Shown here in pieces: positions 22,355 to 31,162 of a DNA stretch of 56,640 nucleotides. How positions within the stretch are numbered: the stretch's first letter is position 1; every line of letters starts with the position of its first letter. The DNA lies in contig DEUM01000065.1 in NCBI GenBank assembly GCA_002362575.1, forward strand, positions 1-56,640. Direction: 5' to 3'. Source of the stretch: Lachnoclostridium sp. UBA3262 (GTDB lineage: Bacteria; Bacillota; Clostridia; Lachnospirales; Lachnospiraceae). Below the pieces are notes generated by a model, which saw only the letters and a program-made list of their open reading frames with translations, was not told the origin of the DNA and did not search any database. The position numbers and the translations under genes are program-made.

Positions 22355-23118
22355 CGCGTCCTGCCTCCATACAATGCTATTACCAGTTTAACTTCTCCCT
22401 GCCCGATATTTAAAGCCTTTGAAATTTCCAGTATGGATTTTCCCTCCTTGTACATCTTCTGAATCTGAAGATTTACATTTCCCGGCACTTTTACATCATT
22501 TTCTTCTTTATTTTCTTCTTTTTTAGTCGGTTTAAGCGGTTTTTTTGTCTGTATCTGCTCCTTTTTTCCAGAAGCTGACTTTCCGGAAGTCTGCTTTGCA
22601 GCAGCCGCTATCTCTAAACCGGTTTTTGCAGAGGCCGTCTTTTTTTCCTTCTTTTCTTCTTTTGCCGCCATCTTTCCCTTTTTCGCCTGTGACGGTTTTT
22701 CGTCCTCCGTCTTGTCCGCTGCAGAAACTGGTGTCCGCTTTACCGGCTGGGCAATGGTATCTTTTATTTCCTTTTGCTTTTCACTCAGCATGTTGTACAT
22801 AAATACAACCTCCTGATGATTGCTGTCTATCTTTTCAAGAATCTGTTGTGAAAATTCATCTATTGCCATTATCTTTTCATTGCAGAGCTGGTTCATCTTA
22901 TCCTCTGTTTCATCTACCAGTTCCGCCTGTCTCTCCTCCAGAATCCGCTCTACACGTTCCTGAATGATTTTTTCATCCTGTTCCGTCCACACACTGGCAG
23001 AAGCTCCCGAATCCATCTGTTCTGAATCTCCCTGCGCGCCTGAATTACGAGAAACAAAAAAACTGATACAAATACATAAAAAACCTGCTACGATGAAAAT
23101 TCCTTCTAATAGTGTCAT
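22351..23118 (-). CDS. SwrB-like flagellar assembly/swarming protein (DUF6115)
   Basis: A 255-residue protein. The N-terminal transmembrane helix (about 3-23) is followed by a long charged coiled coil (about 42-115) and a Lys/Glu/Ala-rich linker. A C-terminal helix-turn-helix-like domain (VNLQIQKMYKEGKSILEISKALNIGQGEVKLVIALY) completes it. The architecture and location, between sigD and rpsB, match SwrB of Bacillus subtilis, which promotes completion of the FliP export gate. This copy is longer than SwrB (167 residues). It is translationally coupled to the MltG-like gene. Confidence 0.65.
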   Translation of the reverse strand: MTLLEGIFIVAGFLCICISFFVSRNSGAQGDSEQMDSGASASVWTEQDEKIIQERVERILEERQAELVDETEDKMNQLCNEKIMAIDEFSQQILEKIDSNHQEVVFMYNMLSEKQKEIKDTIAQPVKRTPVSAADKTEDEKPSQAKKGKMAAKEEKKEKKTASAKTGLEIAAAAKQTSGKSASGKKEQIQTKKPLKPTKKEENKEENDVKVPGNVNLQIQKMYKEGKSILEISKALNIGQGEVKLVIALYGGRTR

Positions 23119-23128
23119 ACTAATCTCC

Positions 23129-23434
23129 CTATATCATAACATCGAAACTGCTATTGGAACGCGGCGCCATTGGCGCCTCCTTCTGCTGTTTCTTTTTCTT
23201 TTTCTGCTGTCTGGCACCAGCGCCGCCTCCGCCTGAACCATCCAGATCATATTCTTCCGTTTCACTCTTTTGGGACTCTACTGTCTGCTGTGCCTCCTGC
23301 TGTGTCTTTTGCTGAAATTGCACAGCTGGCTGCTCTGCTGCATTCTGCTGCTGGTTCACTTCCTTACCTTGTACTTCAGCCGCTTCTACTGTTCGCGGCA
23401 GCATCGTAATAAAATCAATAGAACCATATGCCAT
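23129..23434 (-). CDS. Small Gln/Lys-rich protein of the flagellar operon, unknown
   Basis: A 101-residue protein without a signal peptide or membrane segment. After a conserved-looking start (MAYGSIDFITMLPRTVEAAEV) it becomes low-complexity: glutamine-rich in the middle, then GSGGGGAG and a poly-basic RQQKKKKKQQK segment. It may be a partly disordered nucleic-acid- or membrane-associated protein. AGGGGTGATTGG precedes the start. It lies between the FapA-like and swrB-like genes. No family is recognised. Confidence 0.65.
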   Translation of the reverse strand: MAYGSIDFITMLPRTVEAAEVQGKEVNQQQNAAEQPAVQFQQKTQQEAQQTVESQKSETEEYDLDGSGGGGAGARQQKKKKKQQKEAPMAPRSNSSFDVMI

Positions 23435-23449
23435 CCAATCACCCCTTAC

Positions 23450-25048
23450 TTATAGACCTTTTATACGGATATCCGCACCATCACGGACAAAACGGCAGTG
23501 TTGTGTTTTCTCATTTTGAATCTTCATAGCATCCTTCACTATAATTGTGACACCGGGATGTACAATATCCTCTACCCGGATACAGGAATTTCTATTCTTT
23601 TCAACCATTGCCAGAATCGCTTCCCTCTCATGCCGCATCGACTTTAACTCCTTTACCAGCAGTGGTTTACTGACCGTCGCTTTCTTGATGTAATCAAGCT
23701 GCTCCGGCAATAACTCCTGCTGCGACAACATCTGCTTTCTTACAGCAGATGCCAGTTTGTCAATTTTAGCAAGACTTGCCTCAATTTCTTCAATCTTTTC
23801 CTTTACCTCATTAAGCCGCTTCAACTGCTCTCTGTCAGACAGTACCTCAATCCTTGTTGCCGAGCCCATTGTCGAGCCGAGCGCCGTCGCGTGGATATCT
23901 GCATACGTCGTCACCGAACCGCCGTTAATGAGTCCCTTCCGCCCAAGAACTTCAACTTTTTCCTTGCATGTTACATCACTGTGCAATACTGCATCCGCTT
24001 TCAAACCGCCCCCACACTCTACTTTACAGCTTTCCAGATATTTCGCTGTAATATTGCCGGCAGCTTTTAAACTTCCACGCTCCATTCCTGACATTCCACG
24101 TTTCAGTACAATATTACCTCCCGATATCAATGTTGCTCCTTCCACAACACCATTGACAATAATGTCGCCCTCTGCCTTAATTGTATACCCCGTATTGACA
24201 TTGCCTGTTACCTGCACCGTTCCTTTATAGTCAATATCTCCCGTGGAAGAATCGACATTCGCTGGAACTTCATAGACGTCTGAAACCATGACCATATCGT
24301 CAACCAGCGTGACATGACCTGACACTTTGGAATAAATATTACATCTATCCGCCGAAATTCGGATATTGCGTCCATATTTCAAATAACGGTTATTTACCTT
24401 AACCGGCGGCAACGGCTTACCGATAACCGATATTCCGGCACGCCCTCTGTCTGCCGGCGTCAGGGTAGCAAGCTTATCTCCGACATTCACTGTCTTAATA
24501 TTCCCTAATTGGTGGAAATCAACACTTCCATCCTCATTTAATTTTGGCTTAGCTGTGGTATTTAAGTCAAAAAAGTACTCCACTGAGGCACTTCTTCCCT
24601 GTACCGGAGGCGTTGCCTCTGCCATAATATAATCTCTACAATATTCCCGATGAGCCAGAAAATGCTGAATTGCTTTCTTCTTAATACCATGCTTAATACC
24701 TGCATGCCGAAGCTCACTGACAATATCCTTCTCTGTCAGCTCCTTCCCTCCTGTTGAAGGCGGGTAAAAACGGGCAAACGCCCGCTCGCCATTGGGAAGA
24801 ATCGTGACAATACATTTTTCACTCTCTGGAAGTATTTCCTGCGATGAGAGTAAATACCTCTGCGTAAAATCCTGCCCTTTAATATATGTATCCAATGACT
24901 GAAGGTCATATCCCGAAAAAGAAATAGAATCCAGATACTTAATCACATCATCTGTATCAAACTCTTTCCCATCCTCTTTTGGTGCATAACCTTCAAGCCA
25001 TACATTGCCATCCTCAATTATCAGCCGAAAATATCCGTTTTTAGCCAT
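23450..25048 (-). CDS. FapA family protein (DUF342)
   Basis: A 532-residue cytoplasmic protein of the DUF342/FapA type. An N-terminal region is followed by the characteristic right-handed beta-helix of repeated short strands (about 185-385: VQVTGNVNTGYTIKAEGDII, GATLISGGNIVLKRGM, SCKVECGGGLKADAVL). A coiled-coil segment (about 400-480) and a short C-terminal domain complete it. Related polymerising cytoskeletal folds are bactofilins. DUF342 genes are common next to sigD in clostridial flagellar operons, but the molecular role is not established. GGAGG precedes the start. Confidence 0.8.
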   Translation of the reverse strand: MAKNGYFRLIIEDGNVWLEGYAPKEDGKEFDTDDVIKYLDSISFSGYDLQSLDTYIKGQDFTQRYLLSSQEILPESEKCIVTILPNGERAFARFYPPSTGGKELTEKDIVSELRHAGIKHGIKKKAIQHFLAHREYCRDYIMAEATPPVQGRSASVEYFFDLNTTAKPKLNEDGSVDFHQLGNIKTVNVGDKLATLTPADRGRAGISVIGKPLPPVKVNNRYLKYGRNIRISADRCNIYSKVSGHVTLVDDMVMVSDVYEVPANVDSSTGDIDYKGTVQVTGNVNTGYTIKAEGDIIVNGVVEGATLISGGNIVLKRGMSGMERGSLKAAGNITAKYLESCKVECGGGLKADAVLHSDVTCKEKVEVLGRKGLINGGSVTTYADIHATALGSTMGSATRIEVLSDREQLKRLNEVKEKIEEIEASLAKIDKLASAVRKQMLSQQELLPEQLDYIKKATVSKPLLVKELKSMRHEREAILAMVEKNRNSCIRVEDIVHPGVTIIVKDAMKIQNEKTQHCRFVRDGADIRIKGL

Positions 25049-25077
25049 AGTCTATCTGCCTCCCTCAGCCTTGCGAA

Positions 25078-25842
25078 TTAAAACAGATTCAGTAAATCTA
25101 CCGAGTCACCCAACTGCGCTTTAATCTTCTGAAGCGCTTTTGTGTGCAGCTGAGAAACTCTTGACTCAGAAACACTTAAAATCTCACTAATTTCTTTCAA
25201 TGTTAGTTCTTCATAGTAATAAAATGTAATTACCTTTTGCTCATTTTCTGTCAAAGTTTTCAGTGCTTCCAAAAGCATCTGCTTTAATTCCTGCTTCTGG
25301 ACCGCATTTTCCGGCTGCTGGAACTTTGTACCAAAGGTTTCTAAACGTCCCTCACTGCCCTGTTCTAAATAATCATCTAGAGAAACCATATTTGTGAATT
25401 CCGCTTCTGACTTCCACTCCTCATATTCTTCTCTGGAAATACCCAGCTCAGCAGAAATCTCATCGGCAGTCGCAGGCCGTCCAAAATCCGCCTCCAACTT
25501 AGCTACTGCTGTATCCATCCTCTTTTGTTTCTGACGTAATGTACGGGGAATCCAATCCATTTTCCGAATCTGATCCAGAATGGCACCTCGAATACGCAGA
25601 CTGGCGTACGTCTCAAACTTAACATTCTTAGTCAGATCATACTTGTCAATGGCATCTATTAACCCAAAGATACCATACCCGACCAGATCATCGTACTCCA
25701 CTGTATACCCCAGATACATACTAAGCCGCCCCGCAACCAGATTGACGACATTCACATACTCTAAAATCAACTGTTCACGGAGTTCCGGGGACTTCGTCTT
25801 TATATAGCGTTCCCATAATTTCTTTCTTTCAGCTTCCCTCAT
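25078..25842 (-). CDS. sigD: Flagellar RNA polymerase sigma factor (sigma-28 / SigD, FliA family)
   Basis: A 254-residue FliA/WhiG-type sigma factor. Regions 2 (VEYDDLVGYGIFGLIDAIDKYD, KFETYASLRIRGAILD), 3 (RPATADEISAELGIS) and 4 (LTENEQKVITFYYYEELTLKEISEILSVSESRVSQLHTKAL) are all present, and region 1.1 is absent as usual. It directs RNA polymerase to late flagellar, motility and autolysin promoters of the TAAA-N15-GCCGATAA type. Two such sites occur in this window. As in Bacillus it sits near the end of the operon, so operon read-through sets its level. FlgM is not in the window. Confidence 0.95.
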   Translation of the reverse strand: MREAERKKLWERYIKTKSPELREQLILEYVNVVNLVAGRLSMYLGYTVEYDDLVGYGIFGLIDAIDKYDLTKNVKFETYASLRIRGAILDQIRKMDWIPRTLRQKQKRMDTAVAKLEADFGRPATADEISAELGISREEYEEWKSEAEFTNMVSLDDYLEQGSEGRLETFGTKFQQPENAVQKQELKQMLLEALKTLTENEQKVITFYYYEELTLKEISEILSVSESRVSQLHTKALQKIKAQLGDSVDLLNLF

Positions 25843-25866
25843 TGGCTAAGTCCTTTCCCGATTATG

Positions 25867-26190
25867 CTATTCTCCCTGTACCTGTTCTCCTTCTTCTGTC
25901 GAACCTTCTCCATCCATCTCTTTCTCGTTTTCGGCCCTTTCGCGTTCTTCTTCCTGCCTCTTCAGTTCTTCCTCCCTGCGCTTTCTCTCCGCTTCCTGCA
26001 TTGCCAGATGCTCTGCCTGAACTTTACCGACAATCTGTGCAGCAATCTGTCCGACTATATAAAAAACCAAAAGGACAATTACCAACGTTACAAGGCTGGC
26101 AGTCACAGGCCATCGCTGAACGACACTGAGAATACAACAGACAAGCCCTGCTAAGAGCATTACGAAGGCAGGTATAAAACGATATTTCAT
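25867..26190 (-). CDS. Small membrane protein with charged coiled-coil tail
   Basis: A 107-residue protein starting at ATG 26190, which has GAGGTG eight nt upstream (a GTG nine nt earlier is less likely). Two transmembrane helices (about 6-22 and 30-50) are followed by a long Glu/Arg/Lys-rich helix (VQAEHLAMQEAERKRREEE...) and an acidic end. It lies between cheD and sigD. The function is unknown. A scaffold or membrane-tethering role is plausible from the shape but unproven. Confidence 0.65.
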   Translation of the reverse strand: MKYRFIPAFVMLLAGLVCCILSVVQRWPVTASLVTLVIVLLVFYIVGQIAAQIVGKVQAEHLAMQEAERKRREEELKRQEEERERAENEKEMDGEGSTEEGEQVQGE

Positions 26191-26247
26191 ATCCAACACA
26201 CCTCATACTGTATTATTTCATACCGCATGATTTCATGCCGCATGATT

Positions 26248-26733
26248 CTAAATTACCGAATTGCCAAACCCAACTGCCTTAATCAGCAAATCTCCCGTTT
26301 CCGGTTCAAAGATAATGGTACGCCCATAGGTTTTCCCAACATCTTCTGCGACAATCGGAATGTTCCATTCTGCGAGTTTTTTACGCACAGCGATTATATT
26401 TTGTGTGCCGATATTCAAAAACTCATTTTCCGAGGCGTACGAAAACATTTTGGCACCTCCTGCAATCTTAGCAATCAGACATTTGCTGTTCACATTATGG
26501 GCAATCAGCTCCGTATACATATCCTGCAGGCAGGTATCCACAAACTTCTTGCGGTTCGAATTCTTTGTTATCTTCTGGCTGTCCGGCAACATTACATGCG
26601 CCATCCCGCACATCCGCATCGTTTTGTCATACAAGACAACCCCTAGACAGGAACCAAGTCCAAGGGTTGTTATTTTTTGTGGTGCACTACAAATTCTGTA
26701 GTCCGCCATACCTACTCTTATTACTTCACTCAT
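26248..26733 (-). CDS. cheD: Chemoreceptor glutamine deamidase CheD
   Basis: A 161-residue cytoplasmic enzyme that deamidates glutamines on chemoreceptors. In Bacillus it also works with CheC in adaptation. The catalytic triad is visible at Thr23, Cys29 (GLGSCLGVVLYD) and His46 (GMAHVMLP). It overlaps cheW by 4 nt (ATGA). CheC is not separately encoded here, but FliY carries CheC-type phosphatase motifs. Confidence 0.93.
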   Translation of the reverse strand: MSEVIRVGMADYRICSAPQKITTLGLGSCLGVVLYDKTMRMCGMAHVMLPDSQKITKNSNRKKFVDTCLQDMYTELIAHNVNSKCLIAKIAGGAKMFSYASENEFLNIGTQNIIAVRKKLAEWNIPIVAEDVGKTYGRTIIFEPETGDLLIKAVGFGNSVI

Positions 26734-27203
26734 ACATTCTTATTTTCCTCAACAACTGCCATAATATCCAAAAGAGAAATCAAATTTTCACCTTTCTTGC
26801 CGATTCCGGCAAGGTAGGTTGCATTTTTCTCATCCAATTTGAATGTCGGCGTTTCTATTGTTCTCGGATCAATATTAACGACTTCTTTTACTTCATCTAC
26901 GATAAAACCAACCATAGACTGGTCTTCCATCCGTATAATAATAATACGTGTTGCAGATTCATAAGCATCATCCTCCAGACCAAACCGTCTCCGAAGGCTC
27001 ATAATCGGCACTACCTCACCGCGGAGATTGATAACCCCTACATAATATGGCTGGGATTTCGGCACTCTGGTAATTCTCTGCATACGGACAATATTATCCA
27101 CATTACTGATGTCGATGCCATACTGCTCATCCCCCAGTTTTACAACAATATACTGTATTTCATCTACCGCCTCAGCCGTACCTATTGCATTTAACTCTTC
27201 CAT
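26730..27203 (-). CDS. cheW: Chemotaxis coupling protein CheW
   Basis: A 157-residue adaptor linking chemoreceptors to the CheA kinase in polar or lateral arrays. The single CheW domain (about 18-150) has the usual QYGIDISNVDNIVRM, VGVINLRGEVVPIMSLRRRFG and DQSMVGFIVDEVKEVVNID segments. GGGGGTG precedes the start, 11 nt after cheA. It overlaps cheD by 4 nt. Confidence 0.95.
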   Translation of the reverse strand: MEELNAIGTAEAVDEIQYIVVKLGDEQYGIDISNVDNIVRMQRITRVPKSQPYYVGVINLRGEVVPIMSLRRRFGLEDDAYESATRIIIIRMEDQSMVGFIVDEVKEVVNIDPRTIETPTFKLDEKNATYLAGIGKKGENLISLLDIMAVVEENKNV

Positions 27204-27214
27204 TCTGACACCCC

Positions 27215-29293
27215 CTAAATCAATGTGTTTGTATCCAGAATCAAGGCTACCTCGCCATCACCGAGTATCGTAGCACCGCTGAATAATTTGTTATTTGTAA
27301 TATGACGTCCCAATGACTTAATAACTGTTTCCTGCTGTCCAATCAACTGGTCAATGATAAGTCCAACCCTCTGGTCGCCCTTTCTCATAATGACAACAGT
27401 CAACGATTCCGGTTCTTTCTCCGGCGCTTCTATATCCAGAATTTCATTCAACCGCAAAATCGGAATCACACTGCCCCGGAGATGGATTACCTCTTTGGAC
27501 TGTACAAAGCAAATGTCTTCCTTCACAATATCTTCAAGGCTGTCAATATTTCCAAGCGGTATTGCATATTTCTCATCTCCAACGCCTACCATAAGTGCCT
27601 GAATGATAGCCAGAGTGAGCGGTAACTGTATCGTAAAGGTACTACCCTCGCCGGCAACCGTCTTCGCACTGATGTTTCCGCCGAGCGCCTCAATCTTTGT
27701 CTTAACTACATCCAGTCCTACGCCACGTCCCGACACGTCTGTAATCTTGTCTGCTGTAGAAAAACTTGGCATGAACAGCAAATCAATAAAATCTTTATCC
27801 GTCATTGTCTCTGCCTGTTTTTCTGTAATCGTTCCTCTCTCCAGTGCCTTCGCTCTGACCTTTTCCACGTCAATACCGGCACCGTCATCCCGCACATCAA
27901 TAATAACATTATTGCCATCCTGATATGCGTCTAAGTAAATCGAGCCAACCTCCGGCTTGCCAAGACGGACACGCTCCTCATTGCTCTCCAGACCATGATC
28001 CGCTGAGTTACGGAGAAGGTGCATCAGAGGATCTCCGATTTCATCAATAACTGTACGGTCAAGTTCCGTCTCCTCACCAGTCATGTACAATTCCATCTTT
28101 TTATCCAGCTTACGGTTCAAATCACGAATCATACGCGGGAACCGATTTACAACACTATCAATCGGTACCATCCTTACCTTCATAACCGACTCATGGAGAT
28201 TCGTTGTGACACGCTCCAAATATTCAATCTGCTCATGGAACGACTGTGAATTCTCCTCTGTCCTCTCCTTTTCATTTGAGGATGAAGAAACCAGTCCGTT
28301 CTTAGCAATAATCAACTCGCTGACAAGATTCATCAGCACATCTAATTTATCAATATCTACACGGACTGAACGGCTTCCAACCTTCGCCTTCTTTGGTCTG
28401 CTATTGGTTTCTTCTGTCTTTGTCTCTGTCTGTGCAGCCGGTCTGTTTACTGCGGTCTCTGGCTCCTTCTTTGATTCCGTTCCTTCCTCTATTCTGGCAG
28501 GTTCAAATTCATCTATGTAGACTTCTGCAATTTCAGACACATTCATTATCAGCGTCCGAATCGTCTCCTTTGACTCCTTTGTCGCCAAAATCCAGCTAAA
28601 GTCAAAATCAAACTCCTCGTCTTCTATCTGCTCTGTCGTTGGAACCGATTTAATCAGCTCTCCTTTATTTTCAATGGACTTAAAAACAAGAAATGCCCGG
28701 GCCGATTTTAAGATACAGGCCTCCTGTAAAAATACGGTCACACCAAATATGTTTTTCCCCTCATCTTTGGCACTCCGTATTCCGGAAAGCTCATACTCCG
28801 ATATCGATATCTGTTTAAATTTACACTTACTCTCATCCACTTCAGAACCCTGACCGGTCTCCTCTGCCTTATCCTTTTTTGTCTCCTTCGGAGCTGCCGC
28901 ACTGCTCCCCTGCTCTCTTAGAAGGTCGTTCAGGTCGTTGATAATGTCCTCGTTATCCTCCGTCCCCTCGTTTCCTTCCGTCGAGATAACATCCAGATAG
29001 GATTCCAGCGCATCCAGACCACGGAATAAAACATCAATGACTTTCTCATTTGCCTTCATGTTTCCATTCCGGATTTCGGAGAATACATTTTCTATATCAT
29101 GAGTCAGACGCTGCATACGGGCAAATCCCATCGTTCCGGACATACCTTTCAGCGTATGCGCAGCGCGGAAGATTTCATTGACTGTATCTTCATTGTCCGG
29201 CTCCTTCTCCAAAACCAGAACATGCTCATTCAAGCTTTGCAAATGCTCTTTCGTTTCATCAATAAATAAATCCATATATTGACTCGTATCCAT
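27215..29293 (-). CDS. cheA: Chemotaxis histidine kinase CheA
   Basis: A 692-residue kinase that autophosphorylates and passes phosphate to CheY and CheB. The P1 Hpt domain carries His46 (AAHTLKGMSGTMG). The P2 domain (about 160-270) binds response regulators. A linker and the P3 dimerisation helices follow. The P4 ATPase domain has the N box (HLLRNSADHGLE), G1 (VRDDGAGID) and G2 (SGRGVGLDVV). The P5 CheW-like domain closes the C terminus (QALMVGVGDEKYAIPLGN). The length is typical of Firmicutes CheA. The start has AGGAGTG upstream. Confidence 0.97.
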   Translation of the reverse strand: MDTSQYMDLFIDETKEHLQSLNEHVLVLEKEPDNEDTVNEIFRAAHTLKGMSGTMGFARMQRLTHDIENVFSEIRNGNMKANEKVIDVLFRGLDALESYLDVISTEGNEGTEDNEDIINDLNDLLREQGSSAAAPKETKKDKAEETGQGSEVDESKCKFKQISISEYELSGIRSAKDEGKNIFGVTVFLQEACILKSARAFLVFKSIENKGELIKSVPTTEQIEDEEFDFDFSWILATKESKETIRTLIMNVSEIAEVYIDEFEPARIEEGTESKKEPETAVNRPAAQTETKTEETNSRPKKAKVGSRSVRVDIDKLDVLMNLVSELIIAKNGLVSSSSNEKERTEENSQSFHEQIEYLERVTTNLHESVMKVRMVPIDSVVNRFPRMIRDLNRKLDKKMELYMTGEETELDRTVIDEIGDPLMHLLRNSADHGLESNEERVRLGKPEVGSIYLDAYQDGNNVIIDVRDDGAGIDVEKVRAKALERGTITEKQAETMTDKDFIDLLFMPSFSTADKITDVSGRGVGLDVVKTKIEALGGNISAKTVAGEGSTFTIQLPLTLAIIQALMVGVGDEKYAIPLGNIDSLEDIVKEDICFVQSKEVIHLRGSVIPILRLNEILDIEAPEKEPESLTVVIMRKGDQRVGLIIDQLIGQQETVIKSLGRHITNNKLFSGATILGDGEVALILDTNTLI

Positions 29294-29297
29294 CTTT

Positions 29298-30362
29298 TCA
29301 CACTCCTATTTTTTTCATGATCATGCCTGCCACATCCTCAAGCGGTACTACTTCATCCACTACGCCTGCCATTTTCACTGCTCTCGGCATACCGTAGACG
29401 ACGCAGGTAGCTTCATTCTGGGCAACCACCTTTATGTTTTTCAGTTTCCTAAGACTCAGAATTCCTTTGCTGGCATCCGCACCCATTCCGGTCAAAACCC
29501 CACAGACAATCTCATCAAAAGAGGTTTCTGCCAGAGATTCCAGAAAAATATCCGCACACGGCCTAAGACCTCCCCTTGCCGGCTTATTATTTTCTGAAAT
29601 CTGATAGATTCCTGTTTCCTTCTGAATCAGCTCACATTGCTTTCCGCCCTGTGCTATGTACACATATCCCTTCTTCAGCCGCTCACCATCCTCCGCCTCC
29701 TTTACAGTCAGCGAACTCATCTCATCTAACCTGCTTGCCAGAGAACTGGTAAATCCCTGTGGCATATGCTGGATTACCACAATCGGGTATGGAAAATTTT
29801 CCGGGAAAAATGGAACTACAAACTGTAATGCTTTGGGACCTCCTGTCGAAGATGCAATGACCACAAGCTTGTGCCCGGACTGAGCGTGTCTGCTGACCGG
29901 CTTTTTCCTCTCCGGCTTTTCCGGAGCCGGCTGCACCTTTTCCTGCACCGGATAGCTTGTAAGCCCACAGACACAATGAATTCTGACCAGAATTTCCTTT
30001 TTAAAATCATCCAAAGCTTTTCCCATTGTTCCGCTCGGTTTCTTCACAAAATCGAGCGCTCCCAATTCCAATGCCTCAATGGTTTCATTTGCGCTTTCAC
30101 TGGCAATGGAGCTTACTACCATGGTAGGTATCGAAATATGGTTTTTGTTCAATTCCTTCAAAAACTGAACACCATTCATCTTTGGCATATTGATATCTAC
30201 CAAAATAAAGTCGTACCACTTGCCATTAAACAACAAATCCAACGCATCTTTCCCATTTGCTGCGGTATCTGCAACAGATAACTGTTCATCAGAATTTATT
30301 ATATCAGATATAGCCCTTCTCATAAGTGCAGAGTCATCAATTACTAAAACTTTTTTTTCCAA
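29298..30362 (-). CDS. cheB: Chemoreceptor methylesterase/deamidase CheB
   Basis: A 354-residue two-domain protein that removes receptor methyl groups when phosphorylated. The receiver domain (1-120) has phospho-acceptor Asp56 (LVDINMP). The esterase domain has the catalytic Ser172 (SSTGGP), His199 (VIQHMPQGF) and Asp296 (TGMGAD). The start codon is TTG, nine nt after AGGAG. The ATG between them is out of frame. The partner methyltransferase cheR is not in this window. Confidence 0.95.
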   Translation of the reverse strand: MEKKVLVIDDSALMRRAISDIINSDEQLSVADTAANGKDALDLLFNGKWYDFILVDINMPKMNGVQFLKELNKNHISIPTMVVSSIASESANETIEALELGALDFVKKPSGTMGKALDDFKKEILVRIHCVCGLTSYPVQEKVQPAPEKPERKKPVSRHAQSGHKLVVIASSTGGPKALQFVVPFFPENFPYPIVVIQHMPQGFTSSLASRLDEMSSLTVKEAEDGERLKKGYVYIAQGGKQCELIQKETGIYQISENNKPARGGLRPCADIFLESLAETSFDEIVCGVLTGMGADASKGILSLRKLKNIKVVAQNEATCVVYGMPRAVKMAGVVDEVVPLEDVAGMIMKKIGV

Positions 30363-30368
30363 GGCATG

Positions 30369-31124
30369 TTACTCCTTTCTCATACGCCGTCTTTGCTCCT
30401 CAAACACATACTTGACAACGACTTCCCGTTCCGAATCCGTAATATTCTGGAACTCACCCCTCATCTCATAAGCAACTCTGCTTCCCTCAAAATAGACGCA
30501 GGCAATTACCTTCATGATTGCCTTAATCGGTCGGATACCACTCTGAAAAGACAAAGGAATCACAACCTCAATCATCGAATCCTTTGCCATCTGTGCTTTT
30601 CCGTGAAACCGCATACCGCCGCCGCTCAAATCTGATATAGTACCTTCGTTCCACTCCTTAGGCAGCTCATCAATCGCACCCTGACAATTCTGCCTTGCCT
30701 CCTCTGATTCAAAGCGGTCATACTCTATGTACTCTAATAATTTTTGCTCTACATCAGAAACAAACCTGTATTTTATCGGGAACATACACTCAAGACGGTA
30801 AAATTTCCTTCTCTGGTATTTTCTCGGCTCTGTCAGAAGCTGGACATCCAGAACATGTATTTTTTCCTCCTGGTACCTTTTTAGCACCTTACCTTTGCAT
30901 TGAAACAAACCAGAATTTGTAAAAAAACACAGCTGATAATCATCTCCGACTTCCAAAGGAATAACCCGGTTTTCATAAATAGGCATAGAAATTTTTGCAG
31001 TACGGATTCCATCAAAATCCAGCAGCTGACTGCCATATTTATTTTCTGAAAGCAATAATCCCATATCACTTTTTATATGCGTAAGTTCAATTTTATCTCC
31101 AACCTCAAACGGTATCTTTTTCAC
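30369..31124 (-). CDS. YcgR-like PilZ domain protein (c-di-GMP-responsive flagellar brake)
   Basis: A 251-residue protein. The N-terminal YcgR-type domain (about 1-105) precedes a PilZ domain. The c-di-GMP motifs are complete: R-x3-R in RRKFYR (about 108-113) and DLSGGGMRF (D/N-x-S-x2-G). In Bacillus the homologue (YpfA/DgrA) binds MotA and slows the motor when c-di-GMP is high. Its place among flhG and cheB supports a motility role. The start codon is GTG, nine nt after AAAGGAG. Confidence 0.85.
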   Translation of the reverse strand: MKKIPFEVGDKIELTHIKSDMGLLLSENKYGSQLLDFDGIRTAKISMPIYENRVIPLEVGDDYQLCFFTNSGLFQCKGKVLKRYQEEKIHVLDVQLLTEPRKYQRRKFYRLECMFPIKYRFVSDVEQKLLEYIEYDRFESEEARQNCQGAIDELPKEWNEGTISDLSGGGMRFHGKAQMAKDSMIEVVIPLSFQSGIRPIKAIMKVIACVYFEGSRVAYEMRGEFQNITDSEREVVVKYVFEEQRRRMRKE

Positions 31125-31162
31125 GGCCTGTTACTCCTTTCTGAAAATTTTATATTTCTGTC

